Assembly: GCF_900188025.1 (NCBI RefSeq)
Contig: NZ_FZNO01000039.1
Coordinates: forward strand, 1 to 32,515
Direction: 5' to 3'
Length of the DNA: 32,515 nt
DNA from: Blastococcus mobilis
GTDB taxonomy: Bacteria; Actinomycetota; Actinomycetes; Mycobacteriales; Geodermatophilaceae
The position numbers and the translations under genes are program-made. The notes under the pieces are model-generated. The model ran no database searches and was not told where the DNA came from. It saw only the letters and a list, made by a program, of their open reading frames with translations. Shown in pieces: positions 16,405-25,268 of this stretch (the first letter of the stretch is position 1; the number at the start of each line of letters is the position of its first letter).

Positions 16405-17399
16405 CCGTCGAAGCCGCACCCACGACCGGGACTCCGGCACCGTCCAAGGGCGAGGTCGAGCAGCGCAAGGGGGTACGGGTCCGCGACTACGGCATCCTGG
16501 CCGCCCTGGTCGCGATAGTCGTGGCGCTGTCGCTCAGCACCGACACGTTCCTGACCTCGGGGAACCTGGTCAACCTCCTCGACCAGGTCGCCGTGGTGGG
16601 CCTGCTCGCCACCGGTGCAACCGTCTGCATCATCAGCGGGGTCTTCGACCTGACCGCCAGCGCCACCCTCGCGCTGTCGGCGATCATCGGTGTACTGGTG
16701 GTGCAGCACACCAACGTGTTCGTCGGCTTCGTCGCCGCGGTCGTGGCCGGGGCGCTGCTCGGCCTGATCACCGGCACCATCGTGGTGCGCAGTGGGGTGA
16801 ACTCGTTCATCGCCACCCTGGCGACCAGCATCATCTACCGCGGCCTGGCGGTGGTCGTGACGGGCGCGGCGATCCTCTACCCGCTGACCGAGCAGGCCGA
16901 GCAGTTTGGCATGCTGACCTGGCCGTCGCTGTTCGGCCTCACCTCGGCGACGATCGTCTTCGTCGTCGTGGTCGGGATCATCGCCGTCCTCATCGCCGCG
17001 ACCACCTTCGGCCGTCGGATCTACGCGGTCGGCGGCAACGCGGAGGCAGCCCGGTTGTCCGGCATCCGGGTCGGGTCGGTGCACGTCTCGGCCTACATGA
17101 TCAGCGGGATCTGCTCGGCCCTGGCCGGCCTCATCCTGGCGTCCCGGGCCGGCTCGGCGCAGTCGAGCATGGCCACGGGCATCGAGCTGACGGCGATCGC
17201 CGCCGCCGTCATCGGCGGCACCAGCATCCTCGGCGGCGAGGGGGCCGTCTGGCGCGGCGTCGTCGGCGCGCTGATCCTCACGCTGATCGGCAACGGGTTC
17301 AACCTGCTCGGCTGGGACACGACCTACCAGCAGGTGGTGACGGGCGTCCTGATCCTGCTGGCGGTCGGCATCGACCGCTGGCTGCGCCGCCGCCGCTGA
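16401..17399 (+). CDS. ABC importer permease (RbsC-like)
   Basis: The protein has 332 residues with a cytoplasmic tail of about 30 residues, followed by eight to ten hydrophobic segments. Family landmarks are NLVNLLDQVAVVGLLATGAT, GVFDLTASATLALSAI, GVNSFIATLATSIIYRGLA, the cytoplasmic loop GGNAEAARLSGIRV and AAAVIGGTSILGGEGAVWRG, which together define the BPD_transp_2 (RbsC) group. Only one permease gene is present, so it probably works as a homodimer with the double ATPase. It starts by GTGA overlap with the ATPase gene and ends 20 bp before the HyuA-like gene. Confidence 0.95.
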   Translation: MTVEAAPTTGTPAPSKGEVEQRKGVRVRDYGILAALVAIVVALSLSTDTFLTSGNLVNLLDQVAVVGLLATGATVCIISGVFDLTASATLALSAIIGVLVVQHTNVFVGFVAAVVAGALLGLITGTIVVRSGVNSFIATLATSIIYRGLAVVVTGAAILYPLTEQAEQFGMLTWPSLFGLTSATIVFVVVVGIIAVLIAATTFGRRIYAVGGNAEAARLSGIRVGSVHVSAYMISGICSALAGLILASRAGSAQSSMATGIELTAIAAAVIGGTSILGGEGAVWRGVVGALILTLIGNGFNLLGWDTTYQQVVTGVLILLAVGIDRWLRRRR

Positions 17400-17407
17400 G
17401 GCGCGGT

Positions 17408-17420
17408 TAGCCTGCGGTCG
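17408..17420 (+). promoter_or_regulatory. Possible -10 element and leaderless start
   Basis: TAGCCT at 17408-17413 lies six bases before the GTG at 17420, and no Shine-Dalgarno sequence precedes that GTG. This arrangement (-10 element about 7 bp before a GTG) is typical of leaderless transcripts in actinobacteria. It would give the HyuA-like / DUF917 / PucR genes their own promoter just downstream of the permease gene. It was judged by eye; no -35 match is evident. Confidence 0.35.
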
Positions 17421-18751
17421 TGATCACGGCTGCCGGGCGGTCCGCGAGCGCCGGGGTCAGCATGCGCCCCGACGGCTCGCGGGCCGTCGTCGTCGTCGAG
17501 GGGGCGGTGCTCCCGGTGCGCCGGCCGCCGACCCAGGACGTCGACGCGCTGATGGCGGCGATCGTCCGCACCGCCACCGACGCGGCGGGGCCGAACGCGC
17601 TGCGGGCGGTCACCGTCGACGTCTCCGCAGTGCTGCTCGACGCGGTGGTCGGGGCCCGGCCGTCGCTGCCGCTGGTCGCCGTCGTGCGGGTCGTTCCGCG
17701 GCCGGCCGACGATCCCGAGCTGGCCCGGTCGCCGGCTCGGTTCGTGGAACGGCTGATCAGCCACCGGTGGACCGTGGCGGGCGGGCACGACCTGCTGGGC
17801 AACGAGCTGCGGCCGCTGGACGAGGCCATGTTGGCCGCGGTGTGCGCCGAGCTCGTCCAGACCGACGCGCGGCACCTGGCCGTCGTCGCGGCCGGCTCCC
17901 AGGCCCGGCCCGAGCACGAGCGAGCGGTCGCCGACGCGGTGCAGGCCGCCGTCCCGGGCGCCCGGATCTCGGCCGCCAGCGACTTCGGTGGCCAGGGTCT
18001 CATCGCCCGGGAGGCCACCGTCGTCCTCGACTGCACCCTCGGGCAGCTCACCGACGCCCTGTTCACCCGCTGGGAGGCCGCGCTGGAGCGGCACGCGCCG
18101 GGCGTCCCGCTGAGGGTGGCGCGGGGTGACGGCGGGTTCAGCACGCCCTCGCCGGTGCGCGCCCGGCCGTCGGTCGCGCTGGGTGCCGCGGACGCCGCAG
18201 AGCTGTGCGGTGCCGCGCACATGGCGGCGCACGAGGACTGCCGGGTCCTCCTGCGGCGACCGGAGGGCCAGGTCGCGGGGGACGTGCGGCGGGGCCTGCC
18301 GGTCGTGCGGTCGGCCCAGCTCGTGGAGCTGGGCACGGCGCTCGTCGTCCCGACCGCCGTGCTGGCGCCGGAGCCGGGCGGCGCGGACGGCGGGCAGGTC
18401 CTGCGGGTCACCGACCTCCCGATCGTCGTCGCCGACGGCGACCCGTACGAGCGGGTGTGCGCGGGCGCGGCCACGAGCCAGCCGACCGGGTGGGTGGACG
18501 AGATCGCCTACATCGGGTCCGCCGCCCGCCTCGCCGGCGCGCGCCGGGAGGCCGAGGAGCGCGCCGCGGCGATGGTCACGGCCAACGGGGCCGCCCCTGG
18601 GACCTCGTACCTGATCGAGTCCTCGATCGTCGCGGTGCCATACAGCCCGTCGGGGACGGTGCGCATCCGGGTGCGCGTGGCCGGGGCGTCGGAGACGTTC
18701 GTGCCCGGCGCGGCGGTGGGGCCGGAGCACCCGCTCGAGGTCGCGCCATGA
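17420..18751 (+). CDS. Diverged HyuA-like protein lacking ATPase motifs
   Basis: The protein has 443 residues, clearly shorter than the ~680 of true HyuA. Its middle (about 195-300) aligns by eye with the HyuA core: VLDCTLGQLTDALFTRWEAAL, RVARGDGGFSTPSPVRARP and GAAHMAA match the corresponding TSTAVLDAYV, SGGGAMTASSAREQP and GAAAF blocks. Its C-terminus (IVAVPYSPSGTVRIRVRVAG) resembles HyuA proteins that pair with DUF917. Yet the N-terminal DVGGTFTD is absent, and where DMGGTSxD should stand it has EDCRVLLRRPEG, so ATP binding is probably lost. It overlaps the DUF917 gene by 4 bp. It may be a scaffold or regulatory pseudoenzyme. An ATG at 17462 is an alternative start. Confidence 0.7.
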   Translation: MITAAGRSASAGVSMRPDGSRAVVVVEGAVLPVRRPPTQDVDALMAAIVRTATDAAGPNALRAVTVDVSAVLLDAVVGARPSLPLVAVVRVVPRPADDPELARSPARFVERLISHRWTVAGGHDLLGNELRPLDEAMLAAVCAELVQTDARHLAVVAAGSQARPEHERAVADAVQAAVPGARISAASDFGGQGLIAREATVVLDCTLGQLTDALFTRWEAALERHAPGVPLRVARGDGGFSTPSPVRARPSVALGAADAAELCGAAHMAAHEDCRVLLRRPEGQVAGDVRRGLPVVRSAQLVELGTALVVPTAVLAPEPGGADGGQVLRVTDLPIVVADGDPYERVCAGAATSQPTGWVDEIAYIGSAARLAGARREAEERAAAMVTANGAAPGTSYLIESSIVAVPYSPSGTVRIRVRVAGASETFVPGAAVGPEHPLEVAP

Positions 18752-19872
18752 GCACCGCGCACGCCGCGACCGCCGGGGGCTATCTCGGCGCGAGCACCTC
18801 GATCTCGGCCGACGACGTGCCCGCCCTGTACGAGGGCGCCAGGTTCTACGCGCCGGCGGTCGGCGACGCCTACAAGTCCCCTCTGACCTCCTGGCTGACC
18901 GGGCTGCTGGACCGCAACGGCCCGGTGTCCCTGCGGCGTCCGGAGGCGATGCCACCGAACACCCGGTGCGTCGCGCTGTGCGTGGTCGGCTCCGGCTCCG
19001 CGTTGGCCGACCTGCCGCCGGCGGGGGACGAGTTCCAGCTCGCCGTCCAGCGGATCGAGCGGCTGCAGGGGGCGCCCTTCGGTGCCGTCTACCCCCTCGC
19101 CGCTGCGACGGTGAGCGCCCTGGTGCCGGTGGTGGCTGCCGCGCAGCTGGGGGTCCCGCTGCTGGACGCCGACGGGATGGGTCGCACCTACGCCCTCATC
19201 CACCACACCGCCATGTACCTGGCGGGCCTCTCGCCGACGCCTCTGGTGGCGCACGGGCCGACCGGGGAGAGCGTGCTCATCGACGTGCAGATCGGTCCCC
19301 GTGCCGACCGGTTGCTGCGGGCCAACGTCGACACCCTCGGCGGCTGGGCCGCGCTCGCCGCCTACCCGACGACCGCCGAAGTGCTCCGCCGGGCCGCACT
19401 GCCAGGCACCGTCTCCCGGCTGCTCAACGTCGGTCGGCTGCTGCTGGAGCGCCCTACTCCGGACGTGCTCGTGGCGCGGCTCGCCGCCATCACCGGGTGC
19501 AGCCGGATCGGCCGAGGGCGGATCGTGGAGCTCGAGCACCTCAGCCGGCCCAACGACGTGACGATCCCCGGCCACCCGTCCAGCCTGGTGCTGGAGGAGA
19601 GCGGCGGGCAGCGCCGGCAGCTCCGGCTCGAGCTGCGCAGCGAGATCGTCGCCGTATTCGCCGACGGCCGGCTCGTCGCCGCTGTGCCCGATCTGCTGTG
19701 CCTGTTCGACGTCTCGCGCGGGGAGGTCGCCAGCCTGGACAGCCTCGAGCCGGGCGACCTGATAGACGTCCTGGTGACCCCGGCGGAGGCCGTCTGGTAC
19801 TCGGCGGAGGGGATGGCCATGGTGGGCCTGGGCTCGCACGGCATCGGCCTCGACCACCCCCGGCGCCGATGA
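18748..19872 (+). CDS. DUF917 / S-methyl-thiohydantoin desulfurase-type protein
   Basis: The protein has 374 residues, full length for DUF917 (S-Me-THD family). Landmarks are GYLGASTSISADDVPALYEGA at the start, the ALVPVVAAAQLGVPLLDADG stretch running into MGRTYALIHHTAMYLAGL, and a C-terminal beta domain with PDLLCLFDVSRGE and GDLIDVLV. The DADGMGR motif is the strongest family mark. Characterised relatives remove sulfur from S-methyl thiohydantoin, giving a hydantoin. That would fit neighbouring HyuA/HyuB enzymes that open hydantoin rings. Start and stop both overlap the neighbouring genes by 4 bp (ATGA), so HyuA-like, DUF917 and PucR form one tightly coupled unit. Activity on a thiohydantoin here is an inference. 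Confidence 0.85.
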   Translation: MSTAHAATAGGYLGASTSISADDVPALYEGARFYAPAVGDAYKSPLTSWLTGLLDRNGPVSLRRPEAMPPNTRCVALCVVGSGSALADLPPAGDEFQLAVQRIERLQGAPFGAVYPLAAATVSALVPVVAAAQLGVPLLDADGMGRTYALIHHTAMYLAGLSPTPLVAHGPTGESVLIDVQIGPRADRLLRANVDTLGGWAALAAYPTTAEVLRRAALPGTVSRLLNVGRLLLERPTPDVLVARLAAITGCSRIGRGRIVELEHLSRPNDVTIPGHPSSLVLEESGGQRRQLRLELRSEIVAVFADGRLVAAVPDLLCLFDVSRGEVASLDSLEPGDLIDVLVTPAEAVWYSAEGMAMVGLGSHGIGLDHPRRR

Positions 19873-21422
19873 GTCGGCCCCGCGGCTCCGCGCTGCCCGG
19901 AACGCTGCCGATCACGCTGGCCGAGCTGGTGCGCATCGCACCGCTGGCCGCCGGGGAGGTGCTGCACCTGGCCGATCCCGCCCGTCCGGTGGAGCAGGTC
20001 GTCGTCGCCGAGACGATCGACCGGCTGCGGCGCAGCTCGCCGCACTCGCTCGTGGTGCTGCACGCCGATGCCGCGGCCGGCGGCTGGTCGCTGGCGGCCG
20101 CGCTGCACCTGGCGTGGGAGCGCAACGCCTCGGCGGTGGTGGTCGCCCGCTCGGTGGCCGGCCCGTCCAGCGCCGCCCTCGCGCAGCGGCTGAACATGAC
20201 CCTGGTCGTCATCGACGAGCAGCCGGTCGAGGTGGCGCTCCAGCTCGCCGGCCAGGTCAGCGCGCCGGATGCCGCCCGGGCGCTGCGCCAGGCGCTGTTC
20301 GCCGAGCGGCTGGCCGAGGAGAGCAGCACCCGGGCGGTGCTGAGCGCACTGAACGGCGAACTGGACCCCGTGCCGGTCGCCCTCGTGGTCGGTGATGCCG
20401 TGCTCGCCGGTCGCGCCGCCGCGCTGGTCGAGAGCCCGGACGCCGAGCAGGTGGAGGTGGACGTCAAGGGGCCGGGGGAGCGGCCGTGGGCACAGCTGGT
20501 CGCCGCCGTCCCAGCCCGGGTCCCCGGGGCCGCGCGGCAGGTCGAGGCGCTCCTCCGGCTGGCCCGCCCGGCCCTGCTCGCCTCCCTGGCCCAGGCCCGG
20601 CTCAACAGCGCACAGCGCGCCGCGCACGAGCAGGCGGGCTTCGGGCTGCTCCGTCAGCTGGTCGGTGAACCGCCGTCGACCGACCGGGTCGGCGCCGAGA
20701 TCGAGGCACCGCCGTGGACCATCGACCTCGGCTGGCACGTCGACGGATTCAACCGGGCGGTGTGGCTGGCGCCGCTGCGCCCGGTGGGCCCGCCGCCGGA
20801 GCAGCTCACCGAACTGGTGCGGGCGGCCTGGCTGCGGGCCCGGCCGACCTGGCCGCTGGTGGCCGAGGACGACGGCTGGATCTCCTGGTGCAGCACCAGC
20901 GACGCCGACGACGTCACGGTGCTGCGCCCGACGCTGACCGGCTTCCGGGAGACCGCGGCCGCCCACGGACTGGTGATCGGCGTCGGCCGCCCGGTGCGGG
21001 GTGTCGCGGGGCTGATGCGGTCCGTCGCCGAAGCCCGGCTGGCGGCCCACGTCGCCCGCGACTCCGGGCCCGGCGCGGTGCAGTGGTTCGACCAGGTCGG
21101 CCCGCCGGCGGCACTGGCGTGGCTGCCCACGGCGGAGATCGCCCAGGTCGCCGACCTGTGCCTGCAGGACCTGATGGCCGCCAAGGACCGCAGCACGCTG
21201 GTCGACACCGTGCTGGCCGTGCTCGACTGCGGCGGGTCGCTCAGCCAGGCGTCGCAGCGGCTGGGCGTGCACCGCAACACCGTGCTGACCCGGGTGGCGC
21301 GGGCGCGGCAGCTGGGACTCGACTTCGAGGACCCGGGCCAGCGGCTCTCGCTGCACGTGCTGTGCCACGCCCTCGCGTCGCTGGCCGACGACCAGGGCCG
21401 GACGGGTAACGAGACGGCCTGA
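19869..21422 (+). CDS. PucR-family transcriptional regulator
   Basis: The protein has 517 residues. The N-terminal ~110 residues match the PucR sensing domain (ITLAELVRIAPLAAGEVL, HSLVVLHADAAAGG, ASAVVVARS). A CdaR/GGDEF-like middle follows. The C-terminus carries the PucR-type helix-turn-helix (TVLAVLDCGGSLSQASQRLG then VHRNTVLTRVARARQLGLDF). PucR proteins usually activate genes for purine, allantoin or amino-acid breakdown in response to a pathway metabolite. Its gene overlaps the DUF917 gene by 4 bp and lies centrally between the two HyuAB operons. It is the only regulator in the 7-26 kb cluster, so it is the leading candidate to bind the TGTGC-N5-GCACA repeats. Confidence 0.92.
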   Translation: MSRPRGSALPGTLPITLAELVRIAPLAAGEVLHLADPARPVEQVVVAETIDRLRRSSPHSLVVLHADAAAGGWSLAAALHLAWERNASAVVVARSVAGPSSAALAQRLNMTLVVIDEQPVEVALQLAGQVSAPDAARALRQALFAERLAEESSTRAVLSALNGELDPVPVALVVGDAVLAGRAAALVESPDAEQVEVDVKGPGERPWAQLVAAVPARVPGAARQVEALLRLARPALLASLAQARLNSAQRAAHEQAGFGLLRQLVGEPPSTDRVGAEIEAPPWTIDLGWHVDGFNRAVWLAPLRPVGPPPEQLTELVRAAWLRARPTWPLVAEDDGWISWCSTSDADDVTVLRPTLTGFRETAAAHGLVIGVGRPVRGVAGLMRSVAEARLAAHVARDSGPGAVQWFDQVGPPAALAWLPTAEIAQVADLCLQDLMAAKDRSTLVDTVLAVLDCGGSLSQASQRLGVHRNTVLTRVARARQLGLDFEDPGQRLSLHVLCHALASLADDQGRTGNETA

Positions 21423-21468
21423 CCAGGAGGGGCCGGCCGGACGCACGCCCGTCCGGCCCCTCCGGTCA
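21420..21468. terminator. Bidirectional terminator between pucR-type and hyuB-type genes
   Basis: A strong GC-rich hairpin forms from TGACC-A-GGAGGGGCC (21420-21434) pairing with GGCCCCTCC-GGTCA (21455-21468). It continues inward as GGACG/CGTCC, with a 4-base bulge. The left arm contains the stop codon of the regulator gene, and the convergent hyuB-like gene ends at 21477. Confidence 0.75.
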
Positions 21469-21476
21469 GGAGCCGG

Positions 21477-23156
21477 TCACTGCTCGCCGATCCCGTACCG
21501 GGTGAGTGCCGTCCCTGCGGTGATGTTGCGGTCCAGCACGTCGGCCCGGACGTCCTGGGCCGAGCGCTCGACGGCGTCGCCGTAGCCACCGCCACCGCCG
21601 GTCGCGCAGCGCACCACGTCGCCCTTCCGCAGCCGCATGCCGTTGACCTTGAGGAGCCGCCGCTCGTCGTCCCGGCCCGGGTTGACGATCACCTCGGGAC
21701 CGATGGCGTCGTCTCCGCCGAACAAGCCCCACGCCGGCTGCCGGGAGCGCTCGAACCAGAGCGAGACCGACAGGTCGGTCTGTGCCTCGTAGGTGCGGAC
21801 GACGCCGTTGCCGCCGCGCCAGCGGCCGGCGCCGCCGGAGTCCGGCCGGATCCGGTACTCGGTGATCCGCCACGGGTAGCGGGTCTCGTGCACCTCGATC
21901 GGGATGTCCTTGAGCGAGCCGTTGACGTTGTTGATCAGTGCAGTCTCGCCGTCCGAGCCGTTCCAGGCGCCCCAGCCGCCGACGGTGGCTTCCAGGCTGA
22001 CGAACTCCCGGTCCACCCGCGGGTCGACCCCGGCGGTGAGGATGATCATGGAATCGCCGTGGCTGGCCCCGGCCACGTGGTCGGGCAACGCCGGCGCGAG
22101 CGCGCGGGCCACCATGTCGATGAGGAGGCCGAGGTGGGAGAAGTACCACTGGCAGGCCGCGGGGGAGCGGGCGCCGAGCACCGATCCCTCGCGCACTTGG
22201 GTGGTCATCGAGCGGAACGAGCCGCCGTTGCCCGGCAGATCCGGGCTGACCAGCAGCTTGTACCCCACCCGCAGCGCTGACACCGCCTGGGAGACCCCGC
22301 AGTTGACCGGCCCGACGGTCTGGTCGGCGGACTCGGTGACGTCGAAGTCGATCTCCTCGCCGGTCACGGTGATCTTCAGCCGGATCGGGATCGGGCTGTC
22401 CAGGTCGACCCCGTCGTTGTCCAGCACGCCCTCGGCGGTGTACACGCCGTCGGGGATCTCCGCGATCATCGCCCGCTCCAGCAGCTCGGTCTGCCGGAAG
22501 ATCTCGTCCCGGGCCAGCTCCAGGGTCTCCAGGCCGAATCGCTCGACCAGCTCCTGCAGCCGCTTCTCGCCCATCTTGATGCAGGCGATCATGGCGTGCA
22601 TGTCCCCGGTCGTCGGGTACGGGAAGCGGACGTTGGTGGAGATCGTGTCGATGACGGCCCGCTCGTCCACGCCACCGGCCACCAGCTTCTGCGGGCCCAG
22701 GCGCAGTCCTTCCTGGAAGATCGAGATCGAGTCCATCGAGCCGCCGGGATCCTTGGACCCGACGTCGATCCAGTGGGCGCGCGAGGCGGTGAAGCCGACG
22801 AGGGTCTGCCCGACGAAGACCGGCCCGAAGATCGTGACGTCGTTGAGGTGCGTGCCGCCCAGGTAGCTGTCGTTGAGGATCCACACGTCGCCGGGCTGCC
22901 ACACGTCGCGACCGAAGCGTTCCTCGGTGGCCCGGGTGCAGGCCTCCAGGTTGCCCAGGAAGATGGGCAGCCCCGCCGACTGCCCCAGGACCTGGTGCTC
23001 GGCGTCGAGCAGCGCGACGACGCAGTCCCCGCCCTCGTAGATGATCGGCGTGTACGCCGACCGGATGAGGGTCGCGTTCATGTCCTCGGCCGCGGAGTTC
23101 AGCGCGTTGCGGAGGATCTCCACGGTGACGGGGTCGATGCCCACGGTAGCGGTCAC
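21477..23156 (-). CDS. Hydantoinase B / oxoprolinase family protein (second copy)
   Basis: The protein has 559 residues and is a complete HyuB-type subunit. It shares the family plan with the first copy but is clearly divergent, so it is not a recent duplicate. Landmarks are DPVTVEILRNALNSAAEDMN, RSAYTPIIYEGGDCVVAL, PGDVWILNDSYLGGTHLND, DNDGVDLDSPIPIRLKITV, SGGAGRWRGGNGVVR and [15 protein letters not shown]. The GTG at 23156 overlaps the hyuA stop by 4 bp (GTGA), so stoichiometric production with the HyuA partner is expected. The canonical N-terminus has no repeat tail. The two copies probably differ in substrate. The gene ends at a hairpin shared with the convergent PucR gene. Confidence 0.94.
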   Translation of the reverse strand: MTATVGIDPVTVEILRNALNSAAEDMNATLIRSAYTPIIYEGGDCVVALLDAEHQVLGQSAGLPIFLGNLEACTRATEERFGRDVWQPGDVWILNDSYLGGTHLNDVTIFGPVFVGQTLVGFTASRAHWIDVGSKDPGGSMDSISIFQEGLRLGPQKLVAGGVDERAVIDTISTNVRFPYPTTGDMHAMIACIKMGEKRLQELVERFGLETLELARDEIFRQTELLERAMIAEIPDGVYTAEGVLDNDGVDLDSPIPIRLKITVTGEEIDFDVTESADQTVGPVNCGVSQAVSALRVGYKLLVSPDLPGNGGSFRSMTTQVREGSVLGARSPAACQWYFSHLGLLIDMVARALAPALPDHVAGASHGDSMIILTAGVDPRVDREFVSLEATVGGWGAWNGSDGETALINNVNGSLKDIPIEVHETRYPWRITEYRIRPDSGGAGRWRGGNGVVRTYEAQTDLSVSLWFERSRQPAWGLFGGDDAIGPEVIVNPGRDDERRLLKVNGMRLRKGDVVRCATGGGGGYGDAVERSAQDVRADVLDRNITAGTALTRYGIGEQ

Positions 23157-25198
23157 TTGGCGTCCTTCTCTCGGATGACGAGCGACCCGATGTCATCGAC
23201 GGTCACGGTGTAGCCGGGCGGCACGACGGTCGTCGCGGTGTCCTCCACGACCACTGCGGGCCCGGCGAAGGTGTGGCCCACCAGCAGGTCGTCGCGCCGG
23301 ACGACCATCGTGTCGCGACCCTCGCCGCCGCAGACGACCTCGCGGACCTCGTAGGGGAACGTCTGGGAGTCGGCGACCGGCCATCTCTGTGGCGCCGGCC
23401 GGCCGAGGTCGCCGAACGCGGTGGTGCGCAGGGTGACGAACTCGACCGGCGCACCGAGGTTCGCGTGCCCGTACCGCGACTCGTGCAACTCGGCGAAGCG
23501 CTCGGCCACCGCGGTCACGAAGCCGGGGTCGGTCGGCTCGTCGGCGTCCCGCAGCGGGACGGTGAGCGTGTACTCCTGGGCGGCGTACCGGACGTCGACC
23601 GCGTGGGTGGCGCCCCGGGCGTCGTCGCTCACGCCCTCGTGCGCCAGGGCGTCGAGACCGACGGCCTCCATCCGGTGCAACGCGGCCGACATGTCCGCGC
23701 CGTCGAGGTCATCGTCGAGGAAGAAGTACGGCTCGGTGTAGTCCTGCCGGATCCGGGTCTGCAGCATCCCCCAGGCCGAGAAGGTGCCCGGGAAACTCGG
23801 CACGATGGTCTCCACGATGCCGAGCTCACGGGCCAGGAACACCGCGTGCATCGGGCCGGCGCCGCCGAAGGCGACCAGCGCGGACTCACGCGGGTCGATG
23901 CCGCGGGACACCGTGATGGTGCGGATGGCCTGCGCCATCGTGGAGTTCGCCACGTCGCAGATGCCTTCGGCCATGCCGAGGGGAGAGAGACCGAATTCGG
24001 CGGCCAGCTCGGTCACAGCCGCCTCGGCGGCACCGACGTCCAGCGTCATCTGGCCGCCGGCGAAGCCCTTCGGGTCGATCCGACCCAGCAGCAGGTTCGC
24101 GTCGGTGACGGTCGGCTCCGTGCCCCCCCGCCCGTAGCACGCCGGCCCCGGCCGTGCGCCTGCGGAACGCGGGCCGACGCGCAGGCCGCCGGCTTCCGCC
24201 CAGGCCACCGAGCCGCCACCGGCGCCGACGGTGTGGATGTTGACGATGCTCATGAGCATCGGCAGGCCCTCGAGCTTCGCCTCGGCCGAGACGTCGGGCT
24301 CGCCTTCGACGACGAGGGAGACGTCGAAGGACGTGCCGCCCATGTCCACGCCGATGAGGTGCGGCCGGCCGGTCCGGCGGGACAGCTCGGCGCACGCGAT
24401 GGCCCCACCGACCGGTCCGGACAGCAGCGTCTGCAGCGGGCGCCGACGTGCCGATTCTGCGGTCAGGACGCCGCCGGAGGACTGCATGACGTGCAGCGGC
24501 ACGGCCAGGCCGCGGTCGGCCAGCCGCTTCTCCAGGTCCTCGAGGTAGCTGCGCACCACCGGGCCGGTGTAGGCCTCGATGACGGCCGAGGAGGTGCGCT
24601 CGTACTCGCGCCACTCCTTCGCGGCCTCGTGGGAGACGGAGACGGTGAAGCCGTCGCCGAGCTCCTCGAGCAGGATGTCCCGGGCCCGCAGCTCGTGGGC
24701 CGGGTTCTTGTAGCTGAACAGGAAGGCGATGGCGACCGCGCCCAGCCCGCGCTCGCGCACCGTCCCGGCGGCGGCACGCACGGCGTCCTCGTCCAGCGGC
24801 TCGAGCTCGCCGCCGTCGGCGGCGATCCGGCCGCCTATGCCCAGCACGTCCCGGCGCGGCACCAGCGGGGTCGGCTTGCGGTAGTGCAGGTCGTACAGGC
24901 GCGTCCGCGGACCGCGGGCGATGTGGTAGCTGTCCTCGACGCCGGCGGTCCCCAGCAGCAGCACCGGAACGCCGCGGCGCTCGAGGAAGGCGTTGAGCCC
25001 CTGGGTCGTGCCGTGCACGAGGAAGTCGATGTCGGAGGGCTGCTCGACGACCGAGTCGAGGCCGGCGAGCACCCCCTCGCTGAGGTTGCCGGGTGTCGTC
25101 GAGGCCTTGGTCGCCGCGAACACACCGGCCACGTCGTCGTAGGTGACGACGTCGGTGAACGTGCCCCCGATGTCCATCGAGACTCGGTACCGGGTCAT
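23153..25198 (-). CDS. Hydantoinase A / oxoprolinase family ATPase subunit (second copy)
   Basis: The protein has 681 residues from the ATG at 25198, which has AAGGGAG upstream; an in-frame extension to 25237 is less likely. Complete ATPase motifs are seen: MDIGGTFTDVV at the N-terminus, LVHGTTQGLNAFLERRG, LLSGPVGGAIACAEL and GVDMGGTSFDVSLVVEG, then VAFGGAGPMHAVFLARELGI. It pairs with the overlapping hyuB-type gene. The promoter side faces the aminopeptidase gene. An operator-like TGTGC-N5-GCACA repeat sits 71-85 bp upstream, with a TAGCTT -10 candidate between. The product should be cytoplasmic. The ring substrate is unknown but is presumably related to that of the first HyuAB pair. Confidence 0.94.
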   Translation of the reverse strand: MTRYRVSMDIGGTFTDVVTYDDVAGVFAATKASTTPGNLSEGVLAGLDSVVEQPSDIDFLVHGTTQGLNAFLERRGVPVLLLGTAGVEDSYHIARGPRTRLYDLHYRKPTPLVPRRDVLGIGGRIAADGGELEPLDEDAVRAAAGTVRERGLGAVAIAFLFSYKNPAHELRARDILLEELGDGFTVSVSHEAAKEWREYERTSSAVIEAYTGPVVRSYLEDLEKRLADRGLAVPLHVMQSSGGVLTAESARRRPLQTLLSGPVGGAIACAELSRRTGRPHLIGVDMGGTSFDVSLVVEGEPDVSAEAKLEGLPMLMSIVNIHTVGAGGGSVAWAEAGGLRVGPRSAGARPGPACYGRGGTEPTVTDANLLLGRIDPKGFAGGQMTLDVGAAEAAVTELAAEFGLSPLGMAEGICDVANSTMAQAIRTITVSRGIDPRESALVAFGGAGPMHAVFLARELGIVETIVPSFPGTFSAWGMLQTRIRQDYTEPYFFLDDDLDGADMSAALHRMEAVGLDALAHEGVSDDARGATHAVDVRYAAQEYTLTVPLRDADEPTDPGFVTAVAERFAELHESRYGHANLGAPVEFVTLRTTAFGDLGRPAPQRWPVADSQTFPYEVREVVCGGEGRDTMVVRRDDLLVGHTFAGPAVVVEDTATTVVPPGYTVTVDDIGSLVIREKDAK

Positions 25199-25242
25199 GA
25201 AGACTCCCTTCACTCCTGGGCGGTCCAGCAAGGCCATCGCAA

Positions 25243-25248
25243 GCTACG
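25243..25248 (-). promoter_or_regulatory. Candidate -10 element of second hyuA-type gene
   Basis: On the minus strand the hexamer reads TAGCTT, 20 bp downstream of the inverted repeat at 25269-25283 and 45 bp before the ATG at 25198. The spacing places the inverted repeat over the expected -35 region. This mirrors the geometry at 13321-13363 (22 bp to a CAGCAT). Confidence 0.4.
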
Positions 25249-25268
25249 AGCCGTGGTGGAGGCGGACC

